Positions 1 to 6,167 of a DNA stretch of 7,279 bases are shown in pieces. The notes beneath the pieces are model-generated. The model was given only the letters and a program-made list of their open reading frames with translations. It had not been told where the DNA came from and searched no databases. Position 1 is the stretch's first letter; every line of letters starts with the position of its first letter. The stretch is from Methanobrevibacter sp. GTDB taxonomy: Archaea; Methanobacteriota; Methanobacteria; Methanobacteriales; Methanobacteriaceae. The translations under genes were made by a program, and so were the position numbers. The stretch is taken from positions 1 through 7,279 of the forward strand of contig JAISIQ010000148.1 in NCBI GenBank assembly GCA_031261945.1, in the 5' to 3' direction.

Positions 1-1
1 A

Positions 2-514
2 GACTTAAGAAAAAAAGTAGGAATGGTTTTTCAAAAACCAAATCCATTTCCTAAATCTATATTTGAAAATGTAGCTTATGGTCTTAGGGTTCATGGATTT
101 GATGATAATGATAAAATAGTTCAGAGAGTAGAAAAAAGTTTAAAAGGTGCTGCTTTATGGGATGAAGTTGAAGATAAATTAGATAATTCAGCTATGGGAT
201 TATCTGGAGGCCAACAACAAAGACTTTGTATAGCTAGAACAATAGCTATTAACCCGGAAGTTATATTAATGGATGAACCATGTTCTGCGTTGGATCCTAT
301 TTCTACAACTAAAGTTGAAGATTTAATTCATAAATTAAAAAAGGATTATACCATTATAATAGTAACTCATAATATGCAACAAGCTACTCGTGTATCGAAA
401 TATACTTCATTTTTCTTAAATGGAGAAATAGTAGAGAGTAATTTAACAGATAAGTTATTTATAGATCCTAAAAATACAAAAACTGAAGAATATATTACTG
501 GTAGATTTGGATAA
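2..514 (+). CDS. pstB: Phosphate ABC transporter ATP-binding protein PstB (5' truncated by window edge)
   Basis: Cytoplasmic ATPase of the high-affinity phosphate importer PstSCAB, which powers phosphate uptake. The frame is open from base 2, so 170 codons are visible; PstB is usually about 250 residues, so roughly 80 N-terminal residues with the Walker A loop lie outside the window. The methionine at base 23 is internal: the codons before it read DLRKKVG, which fits the PstB sequence ahead of the Q-loop. Visible ABC elements in order are the Q-loop ([11 protein letters not shown], the PstB-type sequence), the ABC signature LSGGQQQR, Walker B with catalytic glutamate (VILMDEP), the D-loop (SALDP) and the switch histidine (VTHNM). 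It ends TAA, followed by TAG, 44 bp before phoU, consistent with one pst-phoU transcript. The PNPFP sequence makes PstB much more likely than another ABC ATPase. Nothing looks broken apart from the edge. Confidence 0.96.
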   Translation, partial: DLRKKVGMVFQKPNPFPKSIFENVAYGLRVHGFDDNDKIVQRVEKSLKGAALWDEVEDKLDNSAMGLSGGQQQRLCIARTIAINPEVILMDEPCSALDPISTTKVEDLIHKLKKDYTIIIVTHNMQQATRVSKYTSFFLNGEIVESNLTDKLFIDPKNTKTEEYITGRFG

Positions 515-558
515 TAGAAATAATAGAAAAAGAGGAAAATAGGAGAAGGTGTTATTAA

Positions 559-1224
559 ATGGATAAAGAATATCCTAGAATATCATTTAAAAATAGAATA
601 AAAAATGTCCAAGATGAAGCTGAAAAAATTGGACAGATGGCTATAGAATCTCATAGAAAAGCTATTACTTTATTAAATAAATATGATGAAAAAATAGCAG
701 AAGAAGTAATAGCTAAAGGCAAGGAAATCGATGAAGCTACTTTTGATTTAGAAAGAACATGTATAAAATTCATAGCTATTGAACAACCTGTTGCTGGAGA
801 TTTGATGTTTATTGAATCAACTATACGTATTAATAGCCATATTAAAAGAATTGGATATTTAGCAGCTAATATTGCTGAAATAGCTGTTTTAATAAAGGAT
901 CTTTCTGTTCCAGATAGATTAATGGAAGATTTACAATATATGGCAGATTATGTTCAAATGATGTTAAGTAAAGCTATTTATGCATTTTTAGATCAAAATG
1001 TTGATATGGCTAAAGAATTACGTAAAGATGATGATAAAGTAGATGATCTTTTTGATTCTATATTAGAACAGGTAACTGATGCAATGTTTGAAGATAAAGA
1101 AAATATTACAAGTATTATTAATTTAATCTTCATAGCAAGATTCCTTGAAAGAATAGGTGATCGAGCAGTAGATATTAGTCAAAGAACAATTTACATGGTA
1201 ACTCTTAAGAAACCTAAAAATTAA
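559..1224 (+). CDS. phoU: Phosphate transport system regulatory protein PhoU
   Basis: Cytoplasmic PhoU, a helical regulator that restrains Pst-mediated phosphate uptake and, in bacteria, links it to phosphate signalling. At 221 residues it has the normal length for two tandem three-helix PhoU domains. Family marks are QPVAGDL at residues 76-82, a first metal-type motif around 97-106 (KRIGYLAANIAE) and a second around 196-207 (LERIGDRAVDIS). The second motif keeps the canonical ERIGD core. The first has lysine and tyrosine where the usual motif has acidic residues, so one metal site may be weakened. The ATG at 559 is supported by GGTG at 548-551, 7 nt upstream, with AGGAG at 541-545 just before it. 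It lies 44 bp after pstB and is probably cotranscribed. How PhoU signals in methanogens, which generally lack PhoR/PhoB, is not shown here. Stop is TAA, with a T-rich terminator directly after. Confidence 0.95.
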   Translation: MDKEYPRISFKNRIKNVQDEAEKIGQMAIESHRKAITLLNKYDEKIAEEVIAKGKEIDEATFDLERTCIKFIAIEQPVAGDLMFIESTIRINSHIKRIGYLAANIAEIAVLIKDLSVPDRLMEDLQYMADYVQMMLSKAIYAFLDQNVDMAKELRKDDDKVDDLFDSILEQVTDAMFEDKENITSIINLIFIARFLERIGDRAVDISQRTIYMVTLKKPKN

Positions 1225-1279
1225 TTTTTTATATTTATTTTTATAGTTATATTTATTTTTATTTTATTTTTTATTTTTT
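1225..1279 (+). terminator. T-rich archaeal terminator after phoU
   Basis: The spacer between convergent phoU and fum is almost pure T/A on the plus strand, with oligo-T runs at 1225-1230 (6), 1256-1260 (5), 1267-1272 (6) and 1274-1279 (6). Repeated T-tracts on the non-template strand, without a hairpin, are the standard intrinsic termination signal of archaeal RNA polymerase. The signal is asymmetric: on the minus strand the same region is A-rich, so it would terminate pst-phoU but not the converging fum transcript. Confidence 0.7.
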
Positions 1280-1282
1280 CTA

Positions 1283-2137
1283 TTATTCTAAATTATCCTT
1301 TAAAATAGCTGTTGCATATCTATGAGCCCAGCATTGGATACAAACTCCAATAGGCAAGCTTGCAGTATGCGTATCTACTTTATTTATTTTTACATCTAAT
1401 GCGGTAGTTTTCCCTCCAAGTCCCATAGGTCCTATGCCAGTATTATTAATTTCTGTGAGGATTTCTTCTTCTAACTTAGCTAAAACAGGATCGGAGTTTC
1501 TTTCTCCAATTTTTTTAAGAAGAGCTTTTTTAGCTATTTTCATAGCTATGTCTGAATTACCTCCGATTCCTACTCCTACTACTATTGGGGGACAGGGTTT
1601 ACTTCCAGCTTTTTTCACAGTTTCAACCACAAAATCTTTTATTCCTTCTAATCCTTCTCCAGGAAGAGCCATTTTAAGAGCATTATTGTTTTCTGATCCT
1701 GCTCCTTTTGGCAAGATTGTGATTTCAATGTAATCAGTATCAGTTAATTCAATATCGATAATTGGAATTCCATTTCCAATGTTATTTTCTGTGTTTTTTC
1801 TTGTAATAGGATCCACTACATTCGGACGAAGAGGAATTTCAGTTGTAGCTCTTTCTATTCCTTTAGCTATTCCTTCAAATAGATCTTGTACTTGGATTTG
1901 GACATTTCCAAGTTTTATAAAAATTATAGGCAGTCCTGTATCTTGACACATAGGAATAGATTTAGATTCTGCGACGTCGATATTTTTTAGAATAGCTTCA
2001 ATATTTAAGCATCCAAGTTCACTTTCTTCTATTTTAAGAGCATCTTCTAATGATATTTTAACATCTTCTGGAAGAACAGTAACTGCTTCTTTGTAAAGTT
2101 GATAAATTGTATCTTCTATTGTCTTTTCTGATATCAT
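1283..2137 (-). CDS. fumA: Class I fumarate hydratase, alpha (N-terminal, Fe-S) subunit
   Basis: Subunit of the oxygen-sensitive [4Fe-4S] fumarase that interconverts malate and fumarate, part of the incomplete reductive TCA branch methanogens use to make 2-oxoglutarate. The product, 284 residues from the chosen ATG, matches the separate alpha subunit of two-subunit class I enzymes. Likely cluster cysteines are C64 (MCQDTGLP), C182 ([14 protein letters not shown]) and C269 (IQCWAHR, with C266 nearby). The [14 protein letters not shown] segment near 236-250 is also typical. The TTG at 2143 would add two residues but leaves only 1 nt after the GGAG at 2145-2148; the ATG at 2137 has 7 nt, so I prefer it. 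The beta subunit is not in the window and must be encoded elsewhere. The main alternative is the alpha subunit of L(+)-tartrate dehydratase, which shares the fold; a methanogen host favours fumarase. It is convergent with phoU and separated from the upstream por operon by over 470 bp, so probably has its own promoter. Confidence 0.92.
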   Translation of the reverse strand: MISEKTIEDTIYQLYKEAVTVLPEDVKISLEDALKIEESELGCLNIEAILKNIDVAESKSIPMCQDTGLPIIFIKLGNVQIQVQDLFEGIAKGIERATTEIPLRPNVVDPITRKNTENNIGNGIPIIDIELTDTDYIEITILPKGAGSENNNALKMALPGEGLEGIKDFVVETVKKAGSKPCPPIVVGVGIGGNSDIAMKIAKKALLKKIGERNSDPVLAKLEEEILTEINNTGIGPMGLGGKTTALDVKINKVDTHTASLPIGVCIQCWAHRYATAILKDNLE

Positions 2138-2144
2138 TTTCAAT

Positions 2145-2148
2145 CTCC
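2145..2148 (-). promoter_or_regulatory. Ribosome binding site that decides the fum start codon
   Basis: Read on the minus strand, GGAG at 2148-2145 is followed by A, then TTGAAA, then ATG. It lies 1 nt from the TTG at 2143 and 7 nt from the ATG at 2137. Only the ATG has normal spacing, so the shorter protein is the likely product. Confidence 0.7.
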
Positions 2149-2160
2149 GAATAGAGTTTC

Positions 2161-2233
2161 TTTTAATATAGTTTTAACATAGCTTTAATATTTTAACATA
2201 TTTTGAACATAATTTTAATATAATTTTAGTATA
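2161..2233 (-). repeat. Degenerate ~11-bp tandem array upstream of fum
   Basis: On the plus strand a unit close to TTTTAAYATAR recurs with starts at 2161, 2172, 2183 (short), 2191, 2201, 2213 and 2224, giving intervals of 11, 11, 8, 10, 12 and 11 bp. On the minus strand, the sense strand for fum, each unit reads about YTATRTTAAAA, e.g. CTATATTAAAA and CTATGTTAAAA. The array ends 13 bp before the ribosome binding site, so it lies in the promoter or 5' leader of fum. Units differ by one to three bases, so this is an old or functionally constrained array rather than a recent slippage product. Confidence 0.6.
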
Positions 2234-2234
2234 T

Positions 2235-2262
2235 TTTTTATATATTGTTTTAACTATAATAT
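2235..2262 (-). promoter_or_regulatory. Candidate fum promoter (TATA-like sequences)
   Basis: Two minus-strand candidates lie here: TATATAAA at 2244-2237, preceded by an A-rich stretch, and TTATATTA around 2261-2254, preceded by an AAAAAACAG purine run that resembles a BRE. Start sites about 25 bp downstream would give a leader of roughly 75-95 nt that includes the 11-bp array. The surrounding DNA is so AT-rich that TATA-like strings arise by chance, and units of the array are also TATA-like, so the exact box is uncertain. Confidence 0.35.
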
Positions 2263-2280
2263 AACTGTTTTTTAATTTAG

Positions 2281-2530
2281 TTTATAATAATTCATTTATT
2301 TTTAATTTAACAAATTTATATTTTAGTAAAATTATTAATAAAATCATATAAAATAAGTAAAATTATAAAATAATTATAGCTAAATATTTAAAAATAATAG
2401 TAGAAATAAAAACAAAAATAGAAATAAGAATAAAATACTACTAATAATCCTAATAATATTAATAAAAATATTATAATAAATAATAAAAGTAATAAATAAT
2501 AAAAGAATTTAAAATTTATTAGAATATAAA
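2281..2530. other. Gene-free AT-rich spacer between the fum upstream region and the por terminator
   Basis: I see no open frame with a ribosome binding site and no RNA gene in this stretch. The plus strand switches from T-rich (to about 2320) to A-rich (from about 2340), so transcripts leaving porF on the minus strand run into long T-rich sequence, which would favour termination. It includes the 16-bp tandem duplication at 2474-2505. Confidence 0.6.
2474..2505. repeat. Perfect 16-bp tandem duplication
   Basis: TAATAAATAATAAAAG occurs twice head to tail at 2474-2489 and 2490-2505 with no mismatch. It lies in gene-free DNA downstream of the por operon. The identity suggests a recent slippage duplication; no function is apparent. 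Confidence 0.75.
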
Positions 2531-2554
2531 ATCAAACTTTTAAAAAAGTTTGAT
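2531..2554 (-). terminator. Hairpin plus T-rich tail: probable por operon terminator
   Basis: ATCAAACTTTT at 2531-2541 and AAAAGTTTGAT at 2544-2554 form a perfect 11-bp inverted repeat with a 2-nt centre; in RNA the innermost pairs would open to make a loop. It lies 62 bp beyond the porF stop. In the direction of por transcription it is followed by a strongly T-rich stretch from 2530 downward. Archaeal termination depends mainly on the T-tracts, so the hairpin may instead protect the mRNA 3' end. The right arm is followed by a near-copy, AAAAAGTTCTATC at 2556-2568, of the unit AAAAAGTTTGATC at 2543-2555. Confidence 0.65.
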
Positions 2555-2616
2555 CAAAAAGTTCTATCAAAACTAAAACCAAATCAAGTAGAAATTTTTA
2601 CTTAATATTAAAATAA

Positions 2617-3042
2617 TCACATGATTCCTTTTAGACGTTTAAGTTCTGAAGCTATTTTTTCCTGTTTTGCAGAAACTATTTCTTTTGAATTAGAGATTAG
2701 TGCATTAGTTGGGCAGTACTCTACACATTGTTGAGCATCTTCATTAACACATAAGTCACATTTTTGAGCTATTCCAATTTCATCCATAGAAATAGCTCCA
2801 ATTGGGCAGACATCTCTGCACATTCCACAACCAATACATTTATCTTTATTAATAACAATAGCTCCACCAAGCTCTTCAATAGCTTCTTCAGGGCAGATAT
2901 TTAAACAAGGAGCTTTTTCTGGCGTACAATGCATACAAAACAAAGGAATTCCTTCATCTACTCTAATTGCATTTTGTGGACAGTTTCTTTCACATTTCAT
3001 ACAATCAATACATAGGTCAGGATTTGAAATTAATTCACTCAT
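2617..3042 (-). CDS. porF: PorF, four-cluster ferredoxin-type electron carrier of pyruvate oxidoreductase
   Basis: Last gene of the por operon, encoding a 141-residue polyferredoxin. Sixteen cysteines form four [4Fe-4S] motifs: C11/14/17/21, C36/39/46/50, C69/72/75/79 and C95/98/106/110. Motifs 1 and 3 are classical CxxCxxCxxxCP; motifs 2 and 4 have a longer gap before the third cysteine, the pattern of HycB/CooF-like proteins. No membrane segment or signal peptide is visible, so it should be cytoplasmic. In Methanococcus maripaludis, genetics ties PorE and PorF to electron delivery for anabolic pyruvate synthesis, and the same position after porE supports that role here. The ATG at 3042 has GGTGAG at 3053-3048, 5 nt upstream. 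It lies 47 bp after porE and shares its four-cluster layout, suggesting an ancient duplication. From sequence alone it could only be called a 4Fe-4S ferredoxin; operon context gives the name. Confidence 0.9.
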   Translation of the reverse strand: MSELISNPDLCIDCMKCERNCPQNAIRVDEGIPLFCMHCTPEKAPCLNICPEEAIEELGGAIVINKDKCIGCGMCRDVCPIGAISMDEIGIAQKCDLCVNEDAQQCVEYCPTNALISNSKEIVSAKQEKIASELKRLKGIM

Positions 3043-3089
3043 TTTTTCTCACCTTTATTTAGTTTTTTATTTATTTTTTCTGCTTTATG

Positions 3090-3596
3090 TTAATCTTTGT
3101 TTCCTTTATAACTTTTATTAGCTCTTGTTGTACTGGTTAAAATATTAATGAAGTTGTTCTTTTTAGGCTTTTTACCAATTCCTGCCATTTTAGATAAGAA
3201 TTGGTCTTGCTTTTTAGCTTTTATTTCATCAGTATCAACTAAAGAAATAGCTCTTTTAGAACATGCTTTTATACATGCAGGATCTTCTCCTCTTGCTTCA
3301 CATCTGTCACATTTTTGAGCTATTTTATTTTCTACTTTAACAGCTCCAAATGGACAAACTAACATACATAATCCACAAGCTATACATTTTTCTTCATCTA
3401 CACCAGTTGAAAACATAGCTTCAGTTGGACATATTAATGCACATGGAGCATCTTCGCACTGTTGGCAAATTATAGGATAATATGAACCATCAACTTCCCG
3501 AATAGCTATTCTTGAAGCCCCATAAAGTCCACAGCAAGCTTGTTCACAATCTAGACAACCATCACATAGTTCTGATTGTACCATTATTTTTTGCAA
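3090..3596 (-). CDS. porE: PorE, four-cluster ferredoxin-type electron carrier of pyruvate oxidoreductase
   Basis: Polyferredoxin of 168 residues, predicted to pass electrons to or from the PorABCD complex in the cytoplasm. Cysteines fall in four [4Fe-4S] sets: C11/14/17/21 (with an extra C22), C44/47/52/56, C71/74/77/81 and C96/99/108/112. The first and last sets lack the proline that usually follows the fourth cysteine. After residue about 120 there is a lysine-rich, low-complexity tail without cysteines that PorF lacks in this form; its role is unknown. The start is TTG at 3596: AGGAGG at 3610-3605 is 8 nt upstream of it but 20 nt from the next candidate, ATG at 3584. The ribosome binding site overlaps the porB stop codon, so translation is probably coupled to porB. 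The name rests on operon position and similarity of layout to PorF; methanogen por clusters carry this pair in this order. Confidence 0.9.
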   Translation of the reverse strand: MQKIMVQSELCDGCLDCEQACCGLYGASRIAIREVDGSYYPIICQQCEDAPCALICPTEAMFSTGVDEEKCIACGLCMLVCPFGAVKVENKIAQKCDRCEARGEDPACIKACSKRAISLVDTDEIKAKKQDQFLSKMAGIGKKPKKNNFINILTSTTRANKSYKGNKD

Positions 3597-3604
3597 GCTA
3601 TTTC

Positions 3605-3610
3605 CCTCCT
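3605..3610 (-). promoter_or_regulatory. Ribosome binding site overlapping the porB stop; fixes the TTG start of porE
   Basis: AGGAGG at 3610-3605 shares two bases with the porB TAG stop (3611-3609) and sits 8 nt before TTG at 3596. The later in-frame ATG at 3584 would be 20 nt away. This supports a TTG start and stop-start coupling between porB and porE. Confidence 0.75.
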
Positions 3611-4475
3611 AAATTCCAAGTTCTGCACATTGATTATCAACATACTCTTGTATTTTTTCTTTTTCTTCATCTGATAAATGTTTAAATCTTTTTTGAGCAT
3701 TTAAATATTCAGTTACAGGTTTTCTCATCTGTGGCTTGTATGTTAATTTAAATTCTCCATTAACAATTTCATATAATGCCCATGAACCAGTTTCAACAGC
3801 TAATCTACCAAGTTCTATTGTTTTTGATGGCTCATAACCCCAACCAGTTGTACATGGTTGATTTAGATGAATATAAGCAGGACCTTCAATTTCAGATGCC
3901 TTTTTAACTTTTCTCATGAAATCTTCAGGATAGGAAATTGAAGCTGTAGCTACATAAGGAATTCCATGAGCCGCCATAATCAAAGGCATATTTTTCTTTG
4001 GCTGATCTTCTCCAATACTTTCATTTCCATGTGGGGAAGTTGTTGTTGATGCACCATAGGGTGTTGATGCGCTTCTTTGGATTCCTGTATTCATATAAGC
4101 TTCATTATCATAACAAACATATGTGAGATTGTGTCCTCTTTCCATAGCTCCGGATAATGATTGCATACCTATATCTGCAGTTCCTCCGTCACCACCAAAA
4201 GCTATTACATTTATATCTTCTTTTCCTTGAGCTTTTAGAGCTCTTTCAACTCCAGATGCAACAGCCCCTGCATTTTCAAAAGCAACATGTATCCATGGTA
4301 TTTCCCAAGCAGTTTCAGGATAAGGGGTACTAATAACTTCTAAACAGCCTGTTGCTGAAATAGCTACTGTATTTCTACCTAATGCTTTAAGAGCTAATCG
4401 AACTCCAATTGTAGCACCACATCCAGCACAACCTCTGTGTCCTGGAGCAAATAATTCTTCTTCAGGTATTTTCAT
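3609..4475 (-). CDS. porB: Pyruvate synthase (pyruvate:ferredoxin oxidoreductase) beta subunit
   Basis: The thiamine-diphosphate subunit of the four-subunit enzyme acetyl-CoA + CO2 + 2 reduced ferredoxin to pyruvate + CoA. It is 288 residues, the usual length. The ThDP/Mg motif is GGDGG at 94-98 with its partner segment NEAYMNTG at 124-131. C16 and C19 (GCAGCG), C44 (ATGCLEV) and C208 (NQPCTTGW) form the four-cysteine pattern that binds the [4Fe-4S] cluster next to ThDP in this family. The sequence around residues 132-150 ([10 protein letters not shown]) is typical of POR beta rather than 2-oxoglutarate or indolepyruvate paralogues. The ATG at 4475 has AGGAGG at 4488-4483, 7 nt upstream. It follows porA after 21 bp and runs into the porE ribosome binding site. 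All expected key residues are present. Confidence 0.96.
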   Translation of the reverse strand: MKIPEEELFAPGHRGCAGCGATIGVRLALKALGRNTVAISATGCLEVISTPYPETAWEIPWIHVAFENAGAVASGVERALKAQGKEDINVIAFGGDGGTADIGMQSLSGAMERGHNLTYVCYDNEAYMNTGIQRSASTPYGASTTTSPHGNESIGEDQPKKNMPLIMAAHGIPYVATASISYPEDFMRKVKKASEIEGPAYIHLNQPCTTGWGYEPSKTIELGRLAVETGSWALYEIVNGEFKLTYKPQMRKPVTEYLNAQKRFKHLSDEEKEKIQEYVDNQCAELGI

Positions 4476-4496
4476 TCAGATTCCTCCTTCTCCTTT

Positions 4497-5651
4497 TTAT
4501 TTTCCTTCTGATTCTTCTAAACCAATCCAATTAACATCTTTAACAGGATTTTTAGTCTTATTAATTACTTCTTCAATATCTTTTGGAGTAATATCTATTC
4601 CTCCAAGCCCAATGATGAAATCATAAATTTCTTTTGATGTTTTCGCTTTCATATCAATATAAAGTGCTCCACCAGTACCAAAAGATATGTTTTTATCGAT
4701 AACAGCTATTTTTTCTGCATTTTTAATAGCTTCATTAATTTCTTCACTTGGGAATGGCCTATAAGCTCTTATTTTAAGAAGCCCTACTTTTTCTCCTTTT
4801 TCTCGAAGATCATCAATTACAGTTCTAATTGTACTACAAATAGAGCCCATAGCTACTAAAATTATTTCAGCATCATCACATTTATATGGTTCAATTAAAT
4901 CATAAGATCTGCCAAAGATATTTCCAAATTCTTTTCCTACTTCTTTTATGACCTTTTTTGATCTTTCCATAGCTTCTTCTACTTGATGTCTTGCTTTCAT
5001 ATAATATTCTGGGCCTGTAAATGATCCAATACTCATTGGTTTATCTGGGTTAAGAAATGCATATTTTGGATTATAATCTGGAAGAAATTCTCTTACTTTT
5101 TCTTCTTCTGGAATTTCTACAGGTTCTACTGTGTGGGTTAAGATAAAACCATCTAAACAAACCATGGTCGGAAGAAGAATGTCTTCGTTTTCTGAAACTT
5201 TATATGCTTGAAGAACAGAATCAAGAGCTTCTTGAGCATTTTCAACATAAATTTGCATCCATCCAGAATCTCTTTGTGAAATTGAATCTTGTTGGTCGTT
5301 CCATATGTTTAATGGTGCAGAAATAGCTCGGTTTGCATCTGCCATTACAATAGGCATTCTCATTCCAGCAGCTGCAAATATAATTTCGTGCATAAGCATA
5401 AGTCCTTGAGAAGATGTAGCTGTAAATACTCTAACACCAGTTCCACAAGCCCCAATAGCTGCACTCAAAGCACTGTGTTCAGATTCAACTCTTATATATT
5501 CAGCTTTAAGATCTCCATCAGCAACATACTGGGCTAAATATTCTGATATTGTTGTTTGTGGAGTAATTGGATAAACAGGAACAACTTGAGGTTTAGCTAA
5601 TTTTACAGCTTCAGCTATGGCCTGATTTGCTGTAATAACTTTAATTACCAT
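4497..5651 (-). CDS. porA: Pyruvate synthase (pyruvate:ferredoxin oxidoreductase) alpha subunit
   Basis: Alpha subunit of cytoplasmic pyruvate synthase, pairing with PorB to form the active site. It is 384 residues, normal for an archaeal PorA with the pyrimidine-binding domain and a C-terminal transketolase-like domain (from about residue 260). Motifs are YPITPQT at 27-33, the conserved glutamate segment VESEHSA at 55-61, R108 in DANRAIS (the position of the substrate-contacting arginine in the family) and WNDQQDS at 117-123. These favour pyruvate over other 2-oxoacids, though the class is inferred mainly from the whole operon. The ATG at 5651 has AGGAG at 5664-5660, 8 nt upstream. An unusually long 178-bp gap with repeats and TATA-like boxes separates it from porD, so an internal promoter or mRNA processing site upstream of porA is possible. 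porB follows after 21 bp. Confidence 0.96.
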   Translation of the reverse strand: MVIKVITANQAIAEAVKLAKPQVVPVYPITPQTTISEYLAQYVADGDLKAEYIRVESEHSALSAAIGACGTGVRVFTATSSQGLMLMHEIIFAAAGMRMPIVMADANRAISAPLNIWNDQQDSISQRDSGWMQIYVENAQEALDSVLQAYKVSENEDILLPTMVCLDGFILTHTVEPVEIPEEEKVREFLPDYNPKYAFLNPDKPMSIGSFTGPEYYMKARHQVEEAMERSKKVIKEVGKEFGNIFGRSYDLIEPYKCDDAEIILVAMGSICSTIRTVIDDLREKGEKVGLLKIRAYRPFPSEEINEAIKNAEKIAVIDKNISFGTGGALYIDMKAKTSKEIYDFIIGLGGIDITPKDIEEVINKTKNPVKDVNWIGLEESEGK

Positions 5652-5700
5652 ATATTTTTCTCCTTTATTTTTTATTCCTTTATTTTTATTTTGTTTGATC

Positions 5701-5713
5701 AGTATTCTTATTA
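5701..5713 (-). repeat. Shared 13-nt motif, copy upstream of porA
   Basis: On the minus strand this reads TAATAAGAATACT and is identical to 6139-6127 upstream of porD. It ends about 50 nt before the porA start codon. The next bases are also similar in the two copies (GATCAAA here, AATTAAA upstream of porD). Function unknown. Confidence 0.55.
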
Positions 5714-5722
5714 TTTTTATTT

Positions 5723-5784
5723 TTATAATTCATTATAACTCATTATAATTATTGTAAATATTATAAATCAAATATTATAAATCA
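5723..5784. repeat. TTATAA-containing repeats in the porD-porA gap
   Basis: Three 10-bp units, TTATAATTCA, TTATAACTCA and TTATAATTAT, lie at 5723-5732, 5733-5742 and 5743-5752. A perfect 14-bp tandem duplication, AATATTATAAATCA, follows at 5757-5770 and 5771-5784. On the minus strand the duplication reads TGATTTATAATATT twice, so it doubles a TATA-like box in the por direction. A short (TTA)n-type run lies at 5801-5819. These account for much of the 178-bp spacer, which holds no open frame of note. Confidence 0.65.
5757..5784 (-). promoter_or_regulatory. Possible internal promoter upstream of porA (doubled TATA-like box)
   Basis: Two tandem copies of TGATTTATAATATT, each containing TTTATAAT, face porA. 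A start site about 25 bp downstream would lie near 5735-5745 and give a leader of roughly 85-95 nt. No purine-rich BRE as clear as that of the main por promoter is present, so this is a weak candidate. Confidence 0.3.
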
Positions 5785-5829
5785 TCATATTTATTATAAC
5801 TATTATTATTATTATTATAATATTGCTAT

Positions 5830-6072
5830 TTATTCTATTACCATTTCAATAGCTTTAACTGGGCATTCTACTGCACATATACCGCAGCCTTTACAATAGT
5901 CGTAATCAATATCATGGTCTTTATTTATACTACCGTCTGGACAGAACATGATACAATTATCACAATCATTACACTTTTCTTTATCTAAAACTGGTTTAAA
6001 TGTTCTCCAACTTCCAGTTTTATTAGTACGTGTGCTTCCAGGATTAACTACTGCTCCTCCTTTAGATTCCAT
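5830..6072 (-). CDS. porD: Pyruvate synthase delta subunit (2x[4Fe-4S] ferredoxin)
   Basis: Small ferredoxin-like subunit of pyruvate synthase that carries electrons between the PorB cluster and external carriers. It is 80 residues, the family's usual size. Two classical CxxCxxCxxxCP motifs occur at C34/37/40/44 and C60/63/66/70, which predicts two [4Fe-4S] clusters. The N-terminal 30 residues contain the GSWRTFKPVLD segment seen in PorD proteins, which distinguishes it from a free ferredoxin. The ATG at 6072 is preceded by AAGGTGAT at 6083-6076, with GGTG 5 nt from the start. It sits between porC (95 bp upstream) and porA (178 bp downstream), the standard C-D-A-B order, though both spacers are longer than is usual within an operon. 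Confidence 0.95.
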   Translation of the reverse strand: MESKGGAVVNPGSTRTNKTGSWRTFKPVLDKEKCNDCDNCIMFCPDGSINKDHDIDYDYCKGCGICAVECPVKAIEMVIE

Positions 6073-6126
6073 TAAATCACCTTGTAATTTTTATTAATAT
6101 TATTAATTAAGTTAATATTTTTAATT

Positions 6127-6139
6127 AGTATTCTTATTA
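6127..6139 (-). repeat. Shared 13-nt motif, copy upstream of porD
   Basis: Minus-strand TAATAAGAATACT, identical to 5713-5701. It ends about 55 nt before the porD start codon, nearly the same distance as the other copy is from porA. It lies in the 95-bp porC-porD gap, which otherwise holds only AT-rich sequence and the porD ribosome binding site. Confidence 0.55.
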
Positions 6140-6167
6140 CTCAGTTATTATTTTTATTGTAATAAGG

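Noticed and set aside
23..25. ATG at base 23 as the start of pstB
   Set aside because: The frame is open to the left edge and the preceding codons (DLRKKVG) match the PstB region before the Q-loop, so the gene begins outside the window.
1434..1733. Plus-strand open frame of 99 codons inside the fum gene
   Set aside because: It lies antisense within the well-supported fumarase gene, has serine/proline-rich shadow composition and no ribosome binding site of note.
2586..2603. Second hairpin AAGTA...TACTT just after porF
   Set aside because: Only five outer pairs remain once a minimal loop is allowed; too weak to call a terminator beside the much better hairpin at 2531-2554.
5723..5819. CRISPR-like array in the porD-porA gap
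   Set aside because: Units are 10-14 bp, directly abutting and AT-only in character, with no unique spacers; this is simple tandem repetition.
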